A stretch of DNA of 64,000 bases, from NCBI RefSeq assembly GCF_001954135.1, contig NZ_MBEQ01000095.1, positions 1-64,000 of the forward strand. Direction: 5' to 3'. Each line of letters opens with the position of its first letter. The stretch's first letter is position 1. Source of the DNA: Mycobacterium sp. GA-1841 (GTDB lineage: Bacteria > Actinomycetota > Actinomycetes > Mycobacteriales > Mycobacteriaceae). The notes beneath the pieces are model-generated. The model saw only the letters and a program-made list of their open reading frames with translations. It had not been told where the DNA came from and made no database searches. Shown here in pieces: positions 15,193 through 24,737 of this stretch. Made by a program: the position numbers and the translations under genes.

Positions 15193-18072
15193 TCAGTCGT
15201 TTTCAGGCTTCAGAAACAGCGATCGCACCAGCGGCCGAGGACCGGTCGCTCGAAGTAGCCCACTGGCGGGGCGCTGGCGCACCTGTTGCGGCCACCAGAA
15301 CCAACGACCCAGCAAGGCGGCAATGGACGGCGTCATCAGAGCACGTACCACGAGGGTGTCCAGCAGTAGTCCGATACCGATCGTGGAGCCGACCTGGCCG
15401 ATGATCCGGAGGTCACTGGCGACCATCGACATCATCGTGAACGCGAACACCAGACCCGCAGCGGTCACGACTTTTCCGCTGCCGCCCATGGCCCGGATGA
15501 TGCCGGTGTTGATTCCCGCGCCGATCTCCTCTTTCATCCGGGACACCAGCAACAGGTTGTAGTCCGAACCGACCGCCAACAAGATGATCACTGACATCGC
15601 CAGGACGAGCCAGTGCAGGTGGATGCCCAAAATATGCTGCCAAATCAACACTGACAATCCGAACGCCGCGCCCAACGACAGGGCCACCGTCCCCACGATC
15701 ACCAGGGCTGCGATGAGGCTGCGCGTCATGAGCAGCATGATGATGAAAATCAGACACAGCGCGGCCACACCCGCGATCAGCAGGTCGTAGGCGGAACCGT
15801 CGCGCATGTCCTTGAACGTCGCCGAGGTCCCCGCCAAAGAGATCTTCGCGCTTTCGAGAGGCGTTACCTTGAGTGCTTCTTCGGCTGCCCGGACGATCGC
15901 GTCTGCCCGAGCAATTCCTTCGGGCGTGGCGGGGTCGCCCCGATGCGAAATGATGAACCGGACCGATTTACCGTCCGGCGAGAAGAACAGATCCATCGCC
16001 CGTTTGAAGTCCTCGTTCTCGAAGACTTCGGGTGGCAGATAGAACGTGTCGTCGTTGCGGGCCGCATCGAAGGCCTGACCCATCGCAGTGGCGTTCGCAC
16101 TCATCTCGTCCATGAGGTCGAACGTGCCCATCATGGTGCTGTGCATCGTGAGGGTCATCGCCCGCATCGACCGCATGGAGGCGATCATCGGTGGAAATTG
16201 CTTGAGCAACTCGGGCATCAGGGCATCCAGCCGACCGGTTTCGGCGACCATGTCGTGCACCTGGTCGACAACCGCGTCCACCGAGTCGAGCGAATCGAAC
16301 AATGACCGGAACGACCAGCAGAACGGTATGTCGAAGCAGTGCGGCTCCCAGTAGAAGTAATTGCGGACCGGTCGCCAAAAATCATCGAAATCCGCGATAT
16401 GGTCGCGCAGGTCCTTGATGTCTGATTCCAACTCACGCATGATCTGCGTCATCTCATGAGTGGTAGTCACCATCTTTTGCGTCACCGCCACCATGCGATT
16501 CATCAGAACGATCAGCGTCGATATATCGTCCGCTTGCTTGAGCAGGTCACCCATCTGATTCCGCTGGAAAGGCAACAATTGCTTCTGGTTGGCATTCTGC
16601 AGGCTGAGAAGGAATGGTATCGACGTCCGGTTGATGGGGTTCCCCTCGGGCCGAGTGATGCCTTGAACGCGGGAAATCCCTGGCACAGCGAAAACCGCCT
16701 TCGCCAATTTGTTCAGAATCAACAGATCGGCCGGATTACGCATGTCATGGTCGGCCTCCACCAGCAGGATGTCCGGTGTCATCCGCGACTGCGGGAAGTG
16801 CCGTTCGGCCGCCGCATATCCCAGATTCGCCGGAATGTCTGCAGGTACGTACAGCCGATCGTTGTAACTCGTCTGATACGCCGGTAGCGCCAGCAGTCCG
16901 ATCAACGCGATCACACAGGCGGTGAGCAGGATGGGCGCCGGCCAACGGACGATCGCCGTGCCCAGCCTCCGCCAGCGACGGACGATGATCCTGCGTTTGG
17001 GTTCGAACAGACCGAAACGACTGCCCACCGCGAGGACCGCCGGAATCAGCGTGAGTGCCACTGCGACCGCCGCCACCATCGCCACGGCGGTAGGAACGCC
17101 CATGGTGTGGAAGTAGGGCAGGCGCGCAAAGGTCAGACAGAAGATTGCCCCGGCAATGGTGATGCCGGAGCCCAGAACCACCTTCGCCACACTTCGATAG
17201 GTGGTGTAGAAAGCGGTTTCGCGGTCCTCGCCGGCTTGACGCGCCTCTTGGTAGCGGCCCAGGAAGAAGATGCCGTAGTCGGTCCCCACGGCAATCCCAA
17301 GGGACACCAGAAGATTGACCGCGAACGTCGAAAGCCCGATGATCGCGTGGTCGCCCAATATTGCAACCACTCCGCGAGCCACCTGCACCTGCACTCCGAC
17401 CATGGCCAGCAGCAGGACTGCCGTGACGATCGATCGGTACACGATCAGCAGCATCGTCAGAATCACCGCAAGCGTGACGATGGTGATCTTGATGATGGAG
17501 TTGTCACCGGCATGGTTCATGTCCGAAACCAGCGGCGCTGGGCCGGTGACGTATGTGGTGACTCCCGGTGGCGGTGGAGTGTGGGCGACAATGTCCCGGA
17601 CCGCTTGCACCGACTCGTTCGCCAGCGATTCGCCTTGGTTACCAGCCAGATTCAGCTGCACATAAACTGACTTGTTGTCCGCACTCTGTACTGCGGTCGC
17701 CGTGAGCGGGTCGCCCCAGTAGTCCTGAATGTGCTGCACGTGACGGGTATCGGCTTTCAGCTGCCGAATCAGATCGTTGTAATACCGATGAGCCGCGCCA
17801 CCCAGAGGCTCTTGTCCCTCAAGGACGATCATTGCCACACTGTCGGAATCGGACTCGCCGAAGCTCGTTCCCATGCGCTGCATGGCTTCAAACGACGGAG
17901 CATCCCTGGGGACCAGCGATACCGAGTACTGGCGCCCGACTGTTTCGAGAGACGGAACTGCGAAGGTCAGGATGGCGACGATCAGCAGCCATGCCAGGAT
18001 GATCAGCGCGGCGAACCGATGGATCGTCCGCGCAACCCGCGGCCGCCCGGAACTCGTCCGCTGATCGCTCAT
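15193..18072 (-). CDS. MmpL-family RND transporter, second of a tandem pair (MmpL4b-like)
   Basis: 959 aa, full length. It has the MmpL layout: TM1 (IILAWLLIVAILTFAV), porter domain 1, a TM2-6 block containing GTDYG, a loop with the pair HCFDIPFC and a long helical hairpin (about residues 490-640), then TM7-12 containing GSDYN. GTDYG and GSDYN hold the Asp-Tyr pairs used for proton coupling. The helical hairpin with two cysteines is typical of the MmpL4/MmpL5 group that works with an MmpS protein. The gene follows the first mmpL by 28 nt, with GGAGG before the ATG. Export of the lipopeptide made next door is the likely job, as with MmpL4b in GPL-producing mycobacteria. Confidence 0.9.
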   Translation of the reverse strand: MSDQRTSSGRPRVARTIHRFAALIILAWLLIVAILTFAVPSLETVGRQYSVSLVPRDAPSFEAMQRMGTSFGESDSDSVAMIVLEGQEPLGGAAHRYYNDLIRQLKADTRHVQHIQDYWGDPLTATAVQSADNKSVYVQLNLAGNQGESLANESVQAVRDIVAHTPPPPGVTTYVTGPAPLVSDMNHAGDNSIIKITIVTLAVILTMLLIVYRSIVTAVLLLAMVGVQVQVARGVVAILGDHAIIGLSTFAVNLLVSLGIAVGTDYGIFFLGRYQEARQAGEDRETAFYTTYRSVAKVVLGSGITIAGAIFCLTFARLPYFHTMGVPTAVAMVAAVAVALTLIPAVLAVGSRFGLFEPKRRIIVRRWRRLGTAIVRWPAPILLTACVIALIGLLALPAYQTSYNDRLYVPADIPANLGYAAAERHFPQSRMTPDILLVEADHDMRNPADLLILNKLAKAVFAVPGISRVQGITRPEGNPINRTSIPFLLSLQNANQKQLLPFQRNQMGDLLKQADDISTLIVLMNRMVAVTQKMVTTTHEMTQIMRELESDIKDLRDHIADFDDFWRPVRNYFYWEPHCFDIPFCWSFRSLFDSLDSVDAVVDQVHDMVAETGRLDALMPELLKQFPPMIASMRSMRAMTLTMHSTMMGTFDLMDEMSANATAMGQAFDAARNDDTFYLPPEVFENEDFKRAMDLFFSPDGKSVRFIISHRGDPATPEGIARADAIVRAAEEALKVTPLESAKISLAGTSATFKDMRDGSAYDLLIAGVAALCLIFIIMLLMTRSLIAALVIVGTVALSLGAAFGLSVLIWQHILGIHLHWLVLAMSVIILLAVGSDYNLLLVSRMKEEIGAGINTGIIRAMGGSGKVVTAAGLVFAFTMMSMVASDLRIIGQVGSTIGIGLLLDTLVVRALMTPSIAALLGRWFWWPQQVRQRPASGLLRATGPRPLVRSLFLKPEND

Positions 18073-18100
18073 AAAGCCTCCGGCGGCACAGACATCGTCA

Positions 18101-20989
18101 TCAAGATCCGCGTTCTTCTGGATTCAGCAGCAGGGAACGCACCAGGGGGCGTGGACCGGTGGACCGTAACAATGCGCTGGCGGGCCGCGGCCGCACCCGC
18201 AGTGGCCACCAGAACCAGCGGCCCAGTAGTGCGGCGATCGACGGGGTCATGAATGCGCGAACGATCAAAGTGTCGAACAGCAAGCCGATACCGATGGTGG
18301 ATCCCACCTGGCCGATGGTGCGGACGTCGCTGGCCAGCATCGCCAACATGGTGGAGGCGAACACCAAACCGGCTGCGGTCACCACCTTTCCGCTGCCGCC
18401 CATCGCCCGGATGATGCCGGTGTTGATTCCCGCGGCGATCTCCTCTTTCATCCGCGATACCAGCAGCAGGTTGTAGTCCGAGCCGACGGCCAACAGAATG
18501 ATCAGCGCAATGGCGAGCACGATCCAGTTCAACTGGATGCCGAGGATGTGTTGCCAGATCAGAACCGACAGACCGAACGCCGCCCCAAGCGAGAGTGCCA
18601 CCGTACCCACGATCACCAACGAGGCCACGAAACTGCGGATCATGATCAGCATGATGATGAAAATCAGGCACAACGCGGCGATCCCGGCGATCAGGAGGTC
18701 GTAGGTCGACCCGTCTACTTGATCTTTGGCCATCGCCGCGGTGCCGGTCAGATAGATTCGGGCGTTCTCCAGCGGCGTTCCCTTGAGCGCCTCCTCTGCT
18801 GCCGTCTTTATCGGGTCGACCCGCGCAATGCCCTCGGGCGTGGCGGGATCACCTCGCTGGGAGATCAGCAAGCGCACCGACTTTCCGTCCGGTGACACGA
18901 ACACGTTCATGACTCGCTTGAAGTCGGCGTTCTTGAAGACCTCCGGCGGCAGATAAAAGGAATCGTCGTTCTGAGCGGTGTCGAACGCCTGGCCCATGGC
19001 AGTGGCGTTGTCACTCATCTCCTCCATCTGGGAGAAGATCCCCGACATGGTGGTGTGCATGCCCAACAACACGCTCCGGGTGCTCTGCATGGTTGCGATC
19101 ATCGCTGGGAACTGGGCCATCATCTCCGGCATCAACGCGTTCAGCTGGTCGAGGTTTCCGAGCAACTGATGCATCGTCACGGTGACCTTGTCGACTCCGT
19201 CCAGCGCTTCGAACAGGGACTTGATCGACCAACAGATGGGAATGTCGTAACAATGCGGTTCCCAGTAGAGATAGTTGCGAACCGGCCGGAAGAAGTCGTC
19301 GAAGTCGGCCATATGATCGCGCAACTCGTTCGTGGTTTCCTCCAGCTCGTGCGTCTTGCCGACCAAGTTGTTGGTGGTGGCCGCGAGCTGTTGCATCAAA
19401 CCGTACATGCGCTGCATCACGCCGACGGTCTTGGTGATCTCGTCGGCTTGAGTGAGGAGATCATTCATCCGAGCCTTCTGGAACGGCAGTAGCTGGAGCT
19501 GTCCGGCGTTCGACGAGCTGATCAGGAACGGAATCGTGGTGTGCTTGAGGGGAATACCCTCAGGCCGGGTCACCGCCTGCACCCGGGAGACGCCAGGAAC
19601 GGCCAGAACACCTTTGACGAGTTTGTTGAGGATCAAGAAGTCCGCCGGGTTCCGGAGATCGTGATCAGCCTCCACCAACAGGATGTCGGGCGCCATCATC
19701 AGTGACTGCGGAAAATGCCGCGCCGCAGCGTCGTATCCCGCGTTGGCCGGGATGTCTTTGGGTAGATACTTCTGGTCGTTGTAGCCGGGCTGATACGCCG
19801 GTAGCGCCAAGAGTCCGATGAGTGACACCGCACACGTCGCGACGAGAATGGGCGCGGGCCACCGCACGATAGCCGTGCCCAACCGCCGCCAGCGACGGGC
19901 AATGATCATGCGCTTCGGTTCGAACAGTCCGAATCTGCCACCCACCGCGAGTACGGCCGGAATCAGGGTCAGCGCAACACCAACCGCGACGATCATGCCG
20001 AGCGCGCAGGGAATACCAAGGGTACGGAAATAGGGTAGGCGGGTGAAACTGAGGCAGAAGACCGCCCCGGCGATGGTCAGGCCGGAGGCCAGCACCACCT
20101 TTGCGACACTGCGGTACGTGGTGTAGAACGCCGTCTCGCGGTCTTCGCCGGCCTGGCGCGCCTCCTGGTAACGACCGACATAGAAGATGCCGTAGTCCGT
20201 TCCGGCCGCGATACCCAGTGTCACAAGGAGATTGACGGCATAGGTGGACAGGCCGAGGAACCCGTGATCACCGAGCAACGCGATCACCCCACGGGCGACC
20301 TGCAATTGCACCCCGACCAACAACAGCAGTATCACGGCCGTGAAGATCGAGCGGAAGAAGAAGAGCAGCATCCCGAGGATCACCGCAAGGCTGAGCCCGG
20401 TGACCAATAGCACTGTCCGGTTACCGCTTTCGCTGAGATCGGCCACGATCGCGGCAGGTCCGGTCACATATGCTTTGACTCCCGGCGGGGCCGGAGTGCG
20501 GTTCACGATATCCCGAACCGCTTGCAGGGATTCGTCCGACAACGACTGGCCGAGGTCGCCGGACAGACTCATCTGGACGTACACCGCTTTGTTGTCGGCG
20601 CTCTGTGCAGCTCCGGCCGTGAGCGGATCGCCCCAGAAATCCTGCACATGCTGAACGTGAGCCTTGTCGGCCTTGAGTTGGCGGATCAGTTCGTTGTAGT
20701 ACTCGTGCGTCTCGTCCCCGAGAGGTTGCTGACCTTCCAGCACGATCATCGCGACGCTGTTCGACTTCGACTCGCCGAAACTGTTGCCCATACGCCGCAC
20801 TGCCTCGAACGACGGCGCATCGGTCGGGATGAACGAGACGGAGTGCTCTTTCTGGACCTGCTCAAGCGGCGGGACGACCGCGCTCAAGACGTACGCGATC
20901 ACCAGCCACACGAGAATGATCGGCACGGCCAGCGAACGGATCACCCGGGCCACCCGCGGCGGCCGGGCTGACGGTGGCCGGCTCGTCAT
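18101..20989 (-). CDS. MmpL-family RND transporter, first of a tandem pair (MmpL4a-like)
   Basis: 962 aa from the ATG at 20989 (MTSRPPSARPPRVARVIRSL). The in-frame region upstream is the end of mmpS, and the start overlaps the mmpS stop as ATGA. Features match its neighbour: GTDYG and GSDYN proton-relay motifs, a coiled-coil loop with EPHCYDIPICW, and a basic tail. The two MmpLs are closely similar along their whole length, so they arose by duplication and may form a mixed complex. In the M. smegmatis GPL locus mmpS4-mmpL4a-mmpL4b has the same order and is needed for GPL export; this supports a transport role for the lipopeptide. Confidence 0.91.
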   Translation of the reverse strand: MTSRPPSARPPRVARVIRSLAVPIILVWLVIAYVLSAVVPPLEQVQKEHSVSFIPTDAPSFEAVRRMGNSFGESKSNSVAMIVLEGQQPLGDETHEYYNELIRQLKADKAHVQHVQDFWGDPLTAGAAQSADNKAVYVQMSLSGDLGQSLSDESLQAVRDIVNRTPAPPGVKAYVTGPAAIVADLSESGNRTVLLVTGLSLAVILGMLLFFFRSIFTAVILLLLVGVQLQVARGVIALLGDHGFLGLSTYAVNLLVTLGIAAGTDYGIFYVGRYQEARQAGEDRETAFYTTYRSVAKVVLASGLTIAGAVFCLSFTRLPYFRTLGIPCALGMIVAVGVALTLIPAVLAVGGRFGLFEPKRMIIARRWRRLGTAIVRWPAPILVATCAVSLIGLLALPAYQPGYNDQKYLPKDIPANAGYDAAARHFPQSLMMAPDILLVEADHDLRNPADFLILNKLVKGVLAVPGVSRVQAVTRPEGIPLKHTTIPFLISSSNAGQLQLLPFQKARMNDLLTQADEITKTVGVMQRMYGLMQQLAATTNNLVGKTHELEETTNELRDHMADFDDFFRPVRNYLYWEPHCYDIPICWSIKSLFEALDGVDKVTVTMHQLLGNLDQLNALMPEMMAQFPAMIATMQSTRSVLLGMHTTMSGIFSQMEEMSDNATAMGQAFDTAQNDDSFYLPPEVFKNADFKRVMNVFVSPDGKSVRLLISQRGDPATPEGIARVDPIKTAAEEALKGTPLENARIYLTGTAAMAKDQVDGSTYDLLIAGIAALCLIFIIMLIMIRSFVASLVIVGTVALSLGAAFGLSVLIWQHILGIQLNWIVLAIALIILLAVGSDYNLLLVSRMKEEIAAGINTGIIRAMGGSGKVVTAAGLVFASTMLAMLASDVRTIGQVGSTIGIGLLFDTLIVRAFMTPSIAALLGRWFWWPLRVRPRPASALLRSTGPRPLVRSLLLNPEERGS

Positions 20990-21414
20990 GCGGCCTTCAA
21001 CAAGCAGTAGGTGAACGCCTTCTCGCCGCGGCCGACGCGTTCTGATTTGACCTTGTGGTCCACGGTGATCCGGCATCCGATGCGGTCACTGTCGCCTTGG
21101 GCGATGACGTTGACCATCGCCGTCGCCTCGGTCATCGGAAACTTCAATGTCCAAGGCAAGCTTGCATTTTCAACAAACTGCGGTTCGGCGTCGACATCGA
21201 AATAGCTGATGTTGGCCACCGTGCCAGGAGGGCCGAAAACCTCGTAGACCAGCTGTTTGGGGTCGTAAGGCTTACGCTCTTCAAGCTCGGTGTCGGCATA
21301 GGCCGGGCGAACTTGAGAGCCGAAAACTCCGTGCAGCCGCATCACGGTGAACCCCCCAGCGATGAGCACCACCACTATTACCAGCGGAATCCACAGCCGC
21401 TTCAGAACCCCCAA
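20986..21414 (-). CDS. MmpS-family periplasmic/membrane partner of MmpL
   Basis: 142 aa, the usual MmpS size. One N-terminal membrane anchor (LWIPLVIVVVLIAGGFTVMRL, residues 7-27) is followed by the MmpS beta-sandwich: KQLVYEVFGPPGTVANISYFD, LPWTLKFPMTEA, GCRITVDHKVK. It starts with TTG at 21414: no ATG or GTG occurs in frame before the upstream stop, and AGGGGG lies at a suitable distance. Its stop overlaps the next mmpL start (ATGA). MmpS4-type proteins stabilise MmpL complexes and are required for GPL synthesis and transport in M. smegmatis. Confidence 0.9.
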   Translation of the reverse strand: MGVLKRLWIPLVIVVVLIAGGFTVMRLHGVFGSQVRPAYADTELEERKPYDPKQLVYEVFGPPGTVANISYFDVDAEPQFVENASLPWTLKFPMTEATAMVNVIAQGDSDRIGCRITVDHKVKSERVGRGEKAFTYCLLKAA

Positions 21415-21763
21415 TTCACGAACCCCCTGAATCCGTGGTTTCGTTCAGCCCATTCCCGCCCGCCGAGCCGACGGGGCCTGTCATCCGCTCCCTTCGAGAT
21501 ACCGGCGACTCGAATGCGGTGGACGCTCCAAGTCGACCATCAAAGAGAGCTACAGCAAACATGAGACAGCTCTCGGAGGATGGTCCGAACATGTCGAGTA
21601 CAGCATGTGGAAGACCTCCATATCGGCCCATTCCCAAGGTGATACGGGATCGTAATGCATTGCGCTGACCAACGATGCGGAACGGAATTTACGGTTGCCA
21701 ACCTCCAAGCGCCATCGCATAACAGCTGCATGACGGCTATGTGATGAGCGGACGCCGCTGGCC
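21415..21763. other. 349-nt gap upstream of mmpS
   Basis: No convincing gene. The gap lies between the stop of the alpha/beta hydrolase gene and the start of mmpS, both leftward, so it may hold a separate promoter for mmpS-mmpL-mmpL. No clear -35/-10 pair, operator or hairpin terminator was recognised by eye. Confidence 0.5.
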
Positions 21764-22555
21764 TCAGGCACGATAGCAAGCCTTTGCGAAAAAGTTCTCG
21801 ATCGCCGCGTTCACCGCATTCGGCCGTTCCAGGAAGCCGAGGTGGCCGGCGTCGGAGATCTCCAGGTAGCGCCCATTTGGCAAAGCATCGGCCACCTCCG
21901 CGCCCAGATGCGGCGGCATCACCAGGTCGTCGGCGAAACCGATGACCAACACCTCAGCGGTGATAGACCGGTAGGCCGGCCGCCGATCCATTTTCGGGGC
22001 GACGCCATACTGAGCGCGGATACCCGGTGTCAGCTTCGCCGGCCACCTGGTGAACATGTCGATCCAATCTCGCACCGAGTTCTCGTCGTTGAGCGTCTTG
22101 GGTGAAAAGCTCTCGATCAGGCGGAGTTTCGCTTCATATGTGGCGGGAAGCTGCACACCGGCGTCGGCAAGGTCGCGTTCGGCGATACGGAAAAACTCCC
22201 GCGTCCGATCATGACGGCCCCGAGTTGCCATCAGCACGGCCTGGCTCACCAGCTCAGGCCGCGACAACATGAGTTCCTGGGCGATATAGGAGCCCATGGA
22301 GACCGCAACCAAACGAACCGGATCCAGTTCGAGTCGCTCGATCAAGGCCGCCGTGTCCGCCACCATCGTCGCGCAGGTAAAGCCGTCGCTTTCCGAAGTC
22401 GCCCCCACACCCCGGTTGTCGAACGTGATGACGCGATATCCAGCTGCGCGAAAAGCCGGAACCTGATACAGATCCCAGGTACGCCCCAGCCCGCCCTGTC
22501 CCGCGATGAACAGGATGGGCTCGCCGTCGCCGCGGTCCTCGTATGCCAGGTTCAC
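21764..22555 (-). CDS. Alpha/beta hydrolase in the lipopeptide cluster
   Basis: 263 aa from the GTG at 22555 (reads VNLAYEDRGDGEPILFIAG), 23 nt after the FAAL stop; longer in-frame starts would run into FAAL. The nucleophile elbow reads LVAVSMGSYIAQ, with the serine in A-x-S-x-G where most relatives have G-x-S-x-G. The acid (FADDLVMP) and the histidine (DAGHLGFLERP) are in place. It probably removes stalled acyl or aminoacyl groups from the assembly line (type II thioesterase role), or hydrolyses an ester of the product. It could also be a plain esterase; the sequence does not decide. It is co-directional with FAAL. Confidence 0.75.
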   Translation of the reverse strand: MNLAYEDRGDGEPILFIAGQGGLGRTWDLYQVPAFRAAGYRVITFDNRGVGATSESDGFTCATMVADTAALIERLELDPVRLVAVSMGSYIAQELMLSRPELVSQAVLMATRGRHDRTREFFRIAERDLADAGVQLPATYEAKLRLIESFSPKTLNDENSVRDWIDMFTRWPAKLTPGIRAQYGVAPKMDRRPAYRSITAEVLVIGFADDLVMPPHLGAEVADALPNGRYLEISDAGHLGFLERPNAVNAAIENFFAKACYRA

Positions 22556-22578
22556 GTGCCACCCGCCCGCACAGGCGC

Positions 22579-24339
22579 CTATGCGTCCAAGCGGGCGAAC
22601 TCGCCCTGTCGATATTGCGTCACGCATGCCGCACGCCGAACCTTGCCGCTCGTCGTGATCGGAATCGACCCAGGCGACACCAGAACCAGATCCGCGACAC
22701 CGAGACTGTGCGTGTTGAAGATCGCCGACGTCACTTCGCGTTTGACGGCGGTGAGTTGCTCGCCGGAGCCGTCTGGCGAATCTGGGTGTTTCCGTACTTC
22801 GATAATGACCACGAGCTTCTCGGTGTGCCCGTCCGGCACCGCTATGGCAGCACACCGGCTGCGGCTGATCTCCTGGATGGTCGCCTCGATGTCGTCTGGA
22901 GAGTGGTTGCGCCCGTATACGATCAGCAGATCCTTGATGCGGCCGATGACGAACAACTCACCTTCGAAGATGAACCCGGAGTCGCCGGTGCGCAGCCAGG
23001 GCCCGTCGGGGCTGCCGGACGACGCACTGTCCAGCCAGGCACCGAAGGTGGCAACGGTCTCTTTCGGACGCTGCCAGTATCCTGCCGAGACATTGTCGCC
23101 GTGCACCCAGATCTCACCGACAGTTCCGGCCGGGCACTCGGTTCGGGTCTCGGGATTCACGATCCGGATCGTCGGCGCCAGCGGCACTCCATAACTGACC
23201 AGGGGTGTACCCGCGCCGTTCGCGCAGCGCTGCGCAGTTCCGACGGTCAACGCCTCGGAATCGAATCGCACGATCGCCGGCGGCTCACCCGATTCGCGGG
23301 TGGCCACATACACGGTGGCTTCGGCAAGCCCGTAGGACGGCCGGATTGCTGTCGGGGGCAGTTGAAACCGTTCGAAACGCCGGGTGAAGCGCTCGAGCGT
23401 GGCCGGGTGCACCCGTTCGCTGCCGGTGATGATGGTGAGCACTTCCGATAGATCCAGACCGGCCATATCGCCGTCTGACGTTTTGCGCACGGCCAATTCG
23501 AACGCGAAGTTCGGTGCGGCCGTATAGGTTCGACCGTTGGTGGCCAGGTGTTGGATCCACCGAGCAGGCCTTTGCAGAAACGCCACCGGGCTCATGAGCA
23601 CCGCCGGAACTCCCGCCAGCACCGGCGCGCAGACACCCAGATACAACCCCATGTCGTGATAAAACGGCAGCCAGGACACGATGGTCGAGCCCTCGGGAAC
23701 CACGTTGTTGAATTCCGCGAAGTATCCCGTCGTCAGTTGTTCATAGTTGGCCAGCAGGTTGCGGTGCGACATCATCACCCCGGCCGGATTGCGCGTCGAC
23801 CCCGACGTGTACTGCAAATACGCTGTATCGGTGAGGTTTTCGTGCTGAGGCAGTGCCCTCATCGGAGCATCCTGGTTCAGGGTGTCCACTTCGACGATCG
23901 CCGGGGGGGAAACGCCCGGTTGAGTATCGGCGTAGTGCGCATCGACATAATCGGTCACCGCGCCGACCACCGCCGACGTGGTCAGGATGACCGTCGGCGA
24001 GGCGTCCTGCAGCACCGAACTGACGCGTTCGTCGCTGACACCGCCGAGCGGAACGGCCAGCGGGACTGCGATCCGCCCAGCCTGCATCGCACCGAGAAAT
24101 GCGACGATGTAATCGAGACCCTGCGGCGCCAGGACCAGCGCACGGTCTCCCGGCGAACCGAAATGCTCGAGTTCACGCGCGACAATCCCCGCCCGCCGAT
24201 ATAGCTGTGAATAGGTGAGGCTCTCGCGGACCCCGTCCCAGTTCGTTTCATAATCAACAAACGTCACTGCCGTGTCGTCGCCTTGCAGACCGGCACGTTC
24301 GGACAGCAACGTCAAAATGGACGTCTCAACCACGGGCAC
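22579..24339 (-). CDS. Fatty acyl-AMP ligase (FAAL, FadD family)
   Basis: 586 aa, the usual FAAL length. Motifs of the ANL superfamily are present in FAAL form: AYLQYTSGSTRNPAGVMMSHRN, the FAAL hallmark IRPSYGLAEATVYVAT, and LRTGDSGFIFEGELFVIGRIKD followed by YGRNHSPDDIEATIQ. FAALs make acyl-AMP and hand it to an acyl carrier protein rather than to CoA. Here it is divergent from the PKS gene and beside the NRPS genes, so it should load the lipid onto the PKS (ACP) or onto the first NRPS module outside the window. The chain length cannot be read from the sequence. Confidence 0.92.
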   Translation of the reverse strand: MPVVETSILTLLSERAGLQGDDTAVTFVDYETNWDGVRESLTYSQLYRRAGIVARELEHFGSPGDRALVLAPQGLDYIVAFLGAMQAGRIAVPLAVPLGGVSDERVSSVLQDASPTVILTTSAVVGAVTDYVDAHYADTQPGVSPPAIVEVDTLNQDAPMRALPQHENLTDTAYLQYTSGSTRNPAGVMMSHRNLLANYEQLTTGYFAEFNNVVPEGSTIVSWLPFYHDMGLYLGVCAPVLAGVPAVLMSPVAFLQRPARWIQHLATNGRTYTAAPNFAFELAVRKTSDGDMAGLDLSEVLTIITGSERVHPATLERFTRRFERFQLPPTAIRPSYGLAEATVYVATRESGEPPAIVRFDSEALTVGTAQRCANGAGTPLVSYGVPLAPTIRIVNPETRTECPAGTVGEIWVHGDNVSAGYWQRPKETVATFGAWLDSASSGSPDGPWLRTGDSGFIFEGELFVIGRIKDLLIVYGRNHSPDDIEATIQEISRSRCAAIAVPDGHTEKLVVIIEVRKHPDSPDGSGEQLTAVKREVTSAIFNTHSLGVADLVLVSPGSIPITTSGKVRRAACVTQYRQGEFARLDA

Positions 24340-24737
24340 AGGGTAGCGCCATAAATGTCTTCATATATCCGAATAACAGCAAACTCTTGAAGAACGTCCA
24401 GAAGATAACACTCACGTCATTCATCCGAGCAACCTCCGCTGCACTTCAACCACCAACCCAGCAGTCTCACAGCATCTGATCATGTGTGAAGTCGCCGCGT
24501 ACGGGGCCACTGCCGGAACTATTTGAAAGGGGAGATATCTCGTCGGCAGATTGCCCAGATTCGAGGACAGGGCATCACAGCGAACTTACCGTTGTTGGTT
24601 GTGACCGCCCGATTCGGGCGCTGAGCCTCCACGGCCGTGCGACCATGCGGCCGTGATCACGTGTCGCTCGGCGCACCAATTCAGGGCATCGAGCCTTACA
24701 GCGGTCGACCGCGGAAAGGCCTGTGGGAGGAGGGCAA
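24340..24737. promoter_or_regulatory. Divergent promoter region between FAAL and PKS genes
   Basis: About 400 nt without a credible gene. It separates two divergent biosynthetic genes and must hold both promoters. The part nearest FAAL (24350-24430) is AT-richer than the flanks (ATAAATGTCTTCATATATCC). The strong ribosome site AGGAGG at 24728-24733 precedes the PKS start. No repressor-type palindrome was recognised by eye. Confidence 0.55.

Noticed and set aside
20990..21076. 29-residue N-terminal extension of the first mmpL
   Set aside because: It lies inside mmpS in another frame; the ATG at 20989 overlaps the mmpS stop as ATGA and gives the usual MmpL start.
21415..21779. Small frames of 70-80 codons between the hydrolase gene and mmpS
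   Set aside because: No ribosome site, no conserved motif, and overlapping frames on both strands; treated as non-coding.
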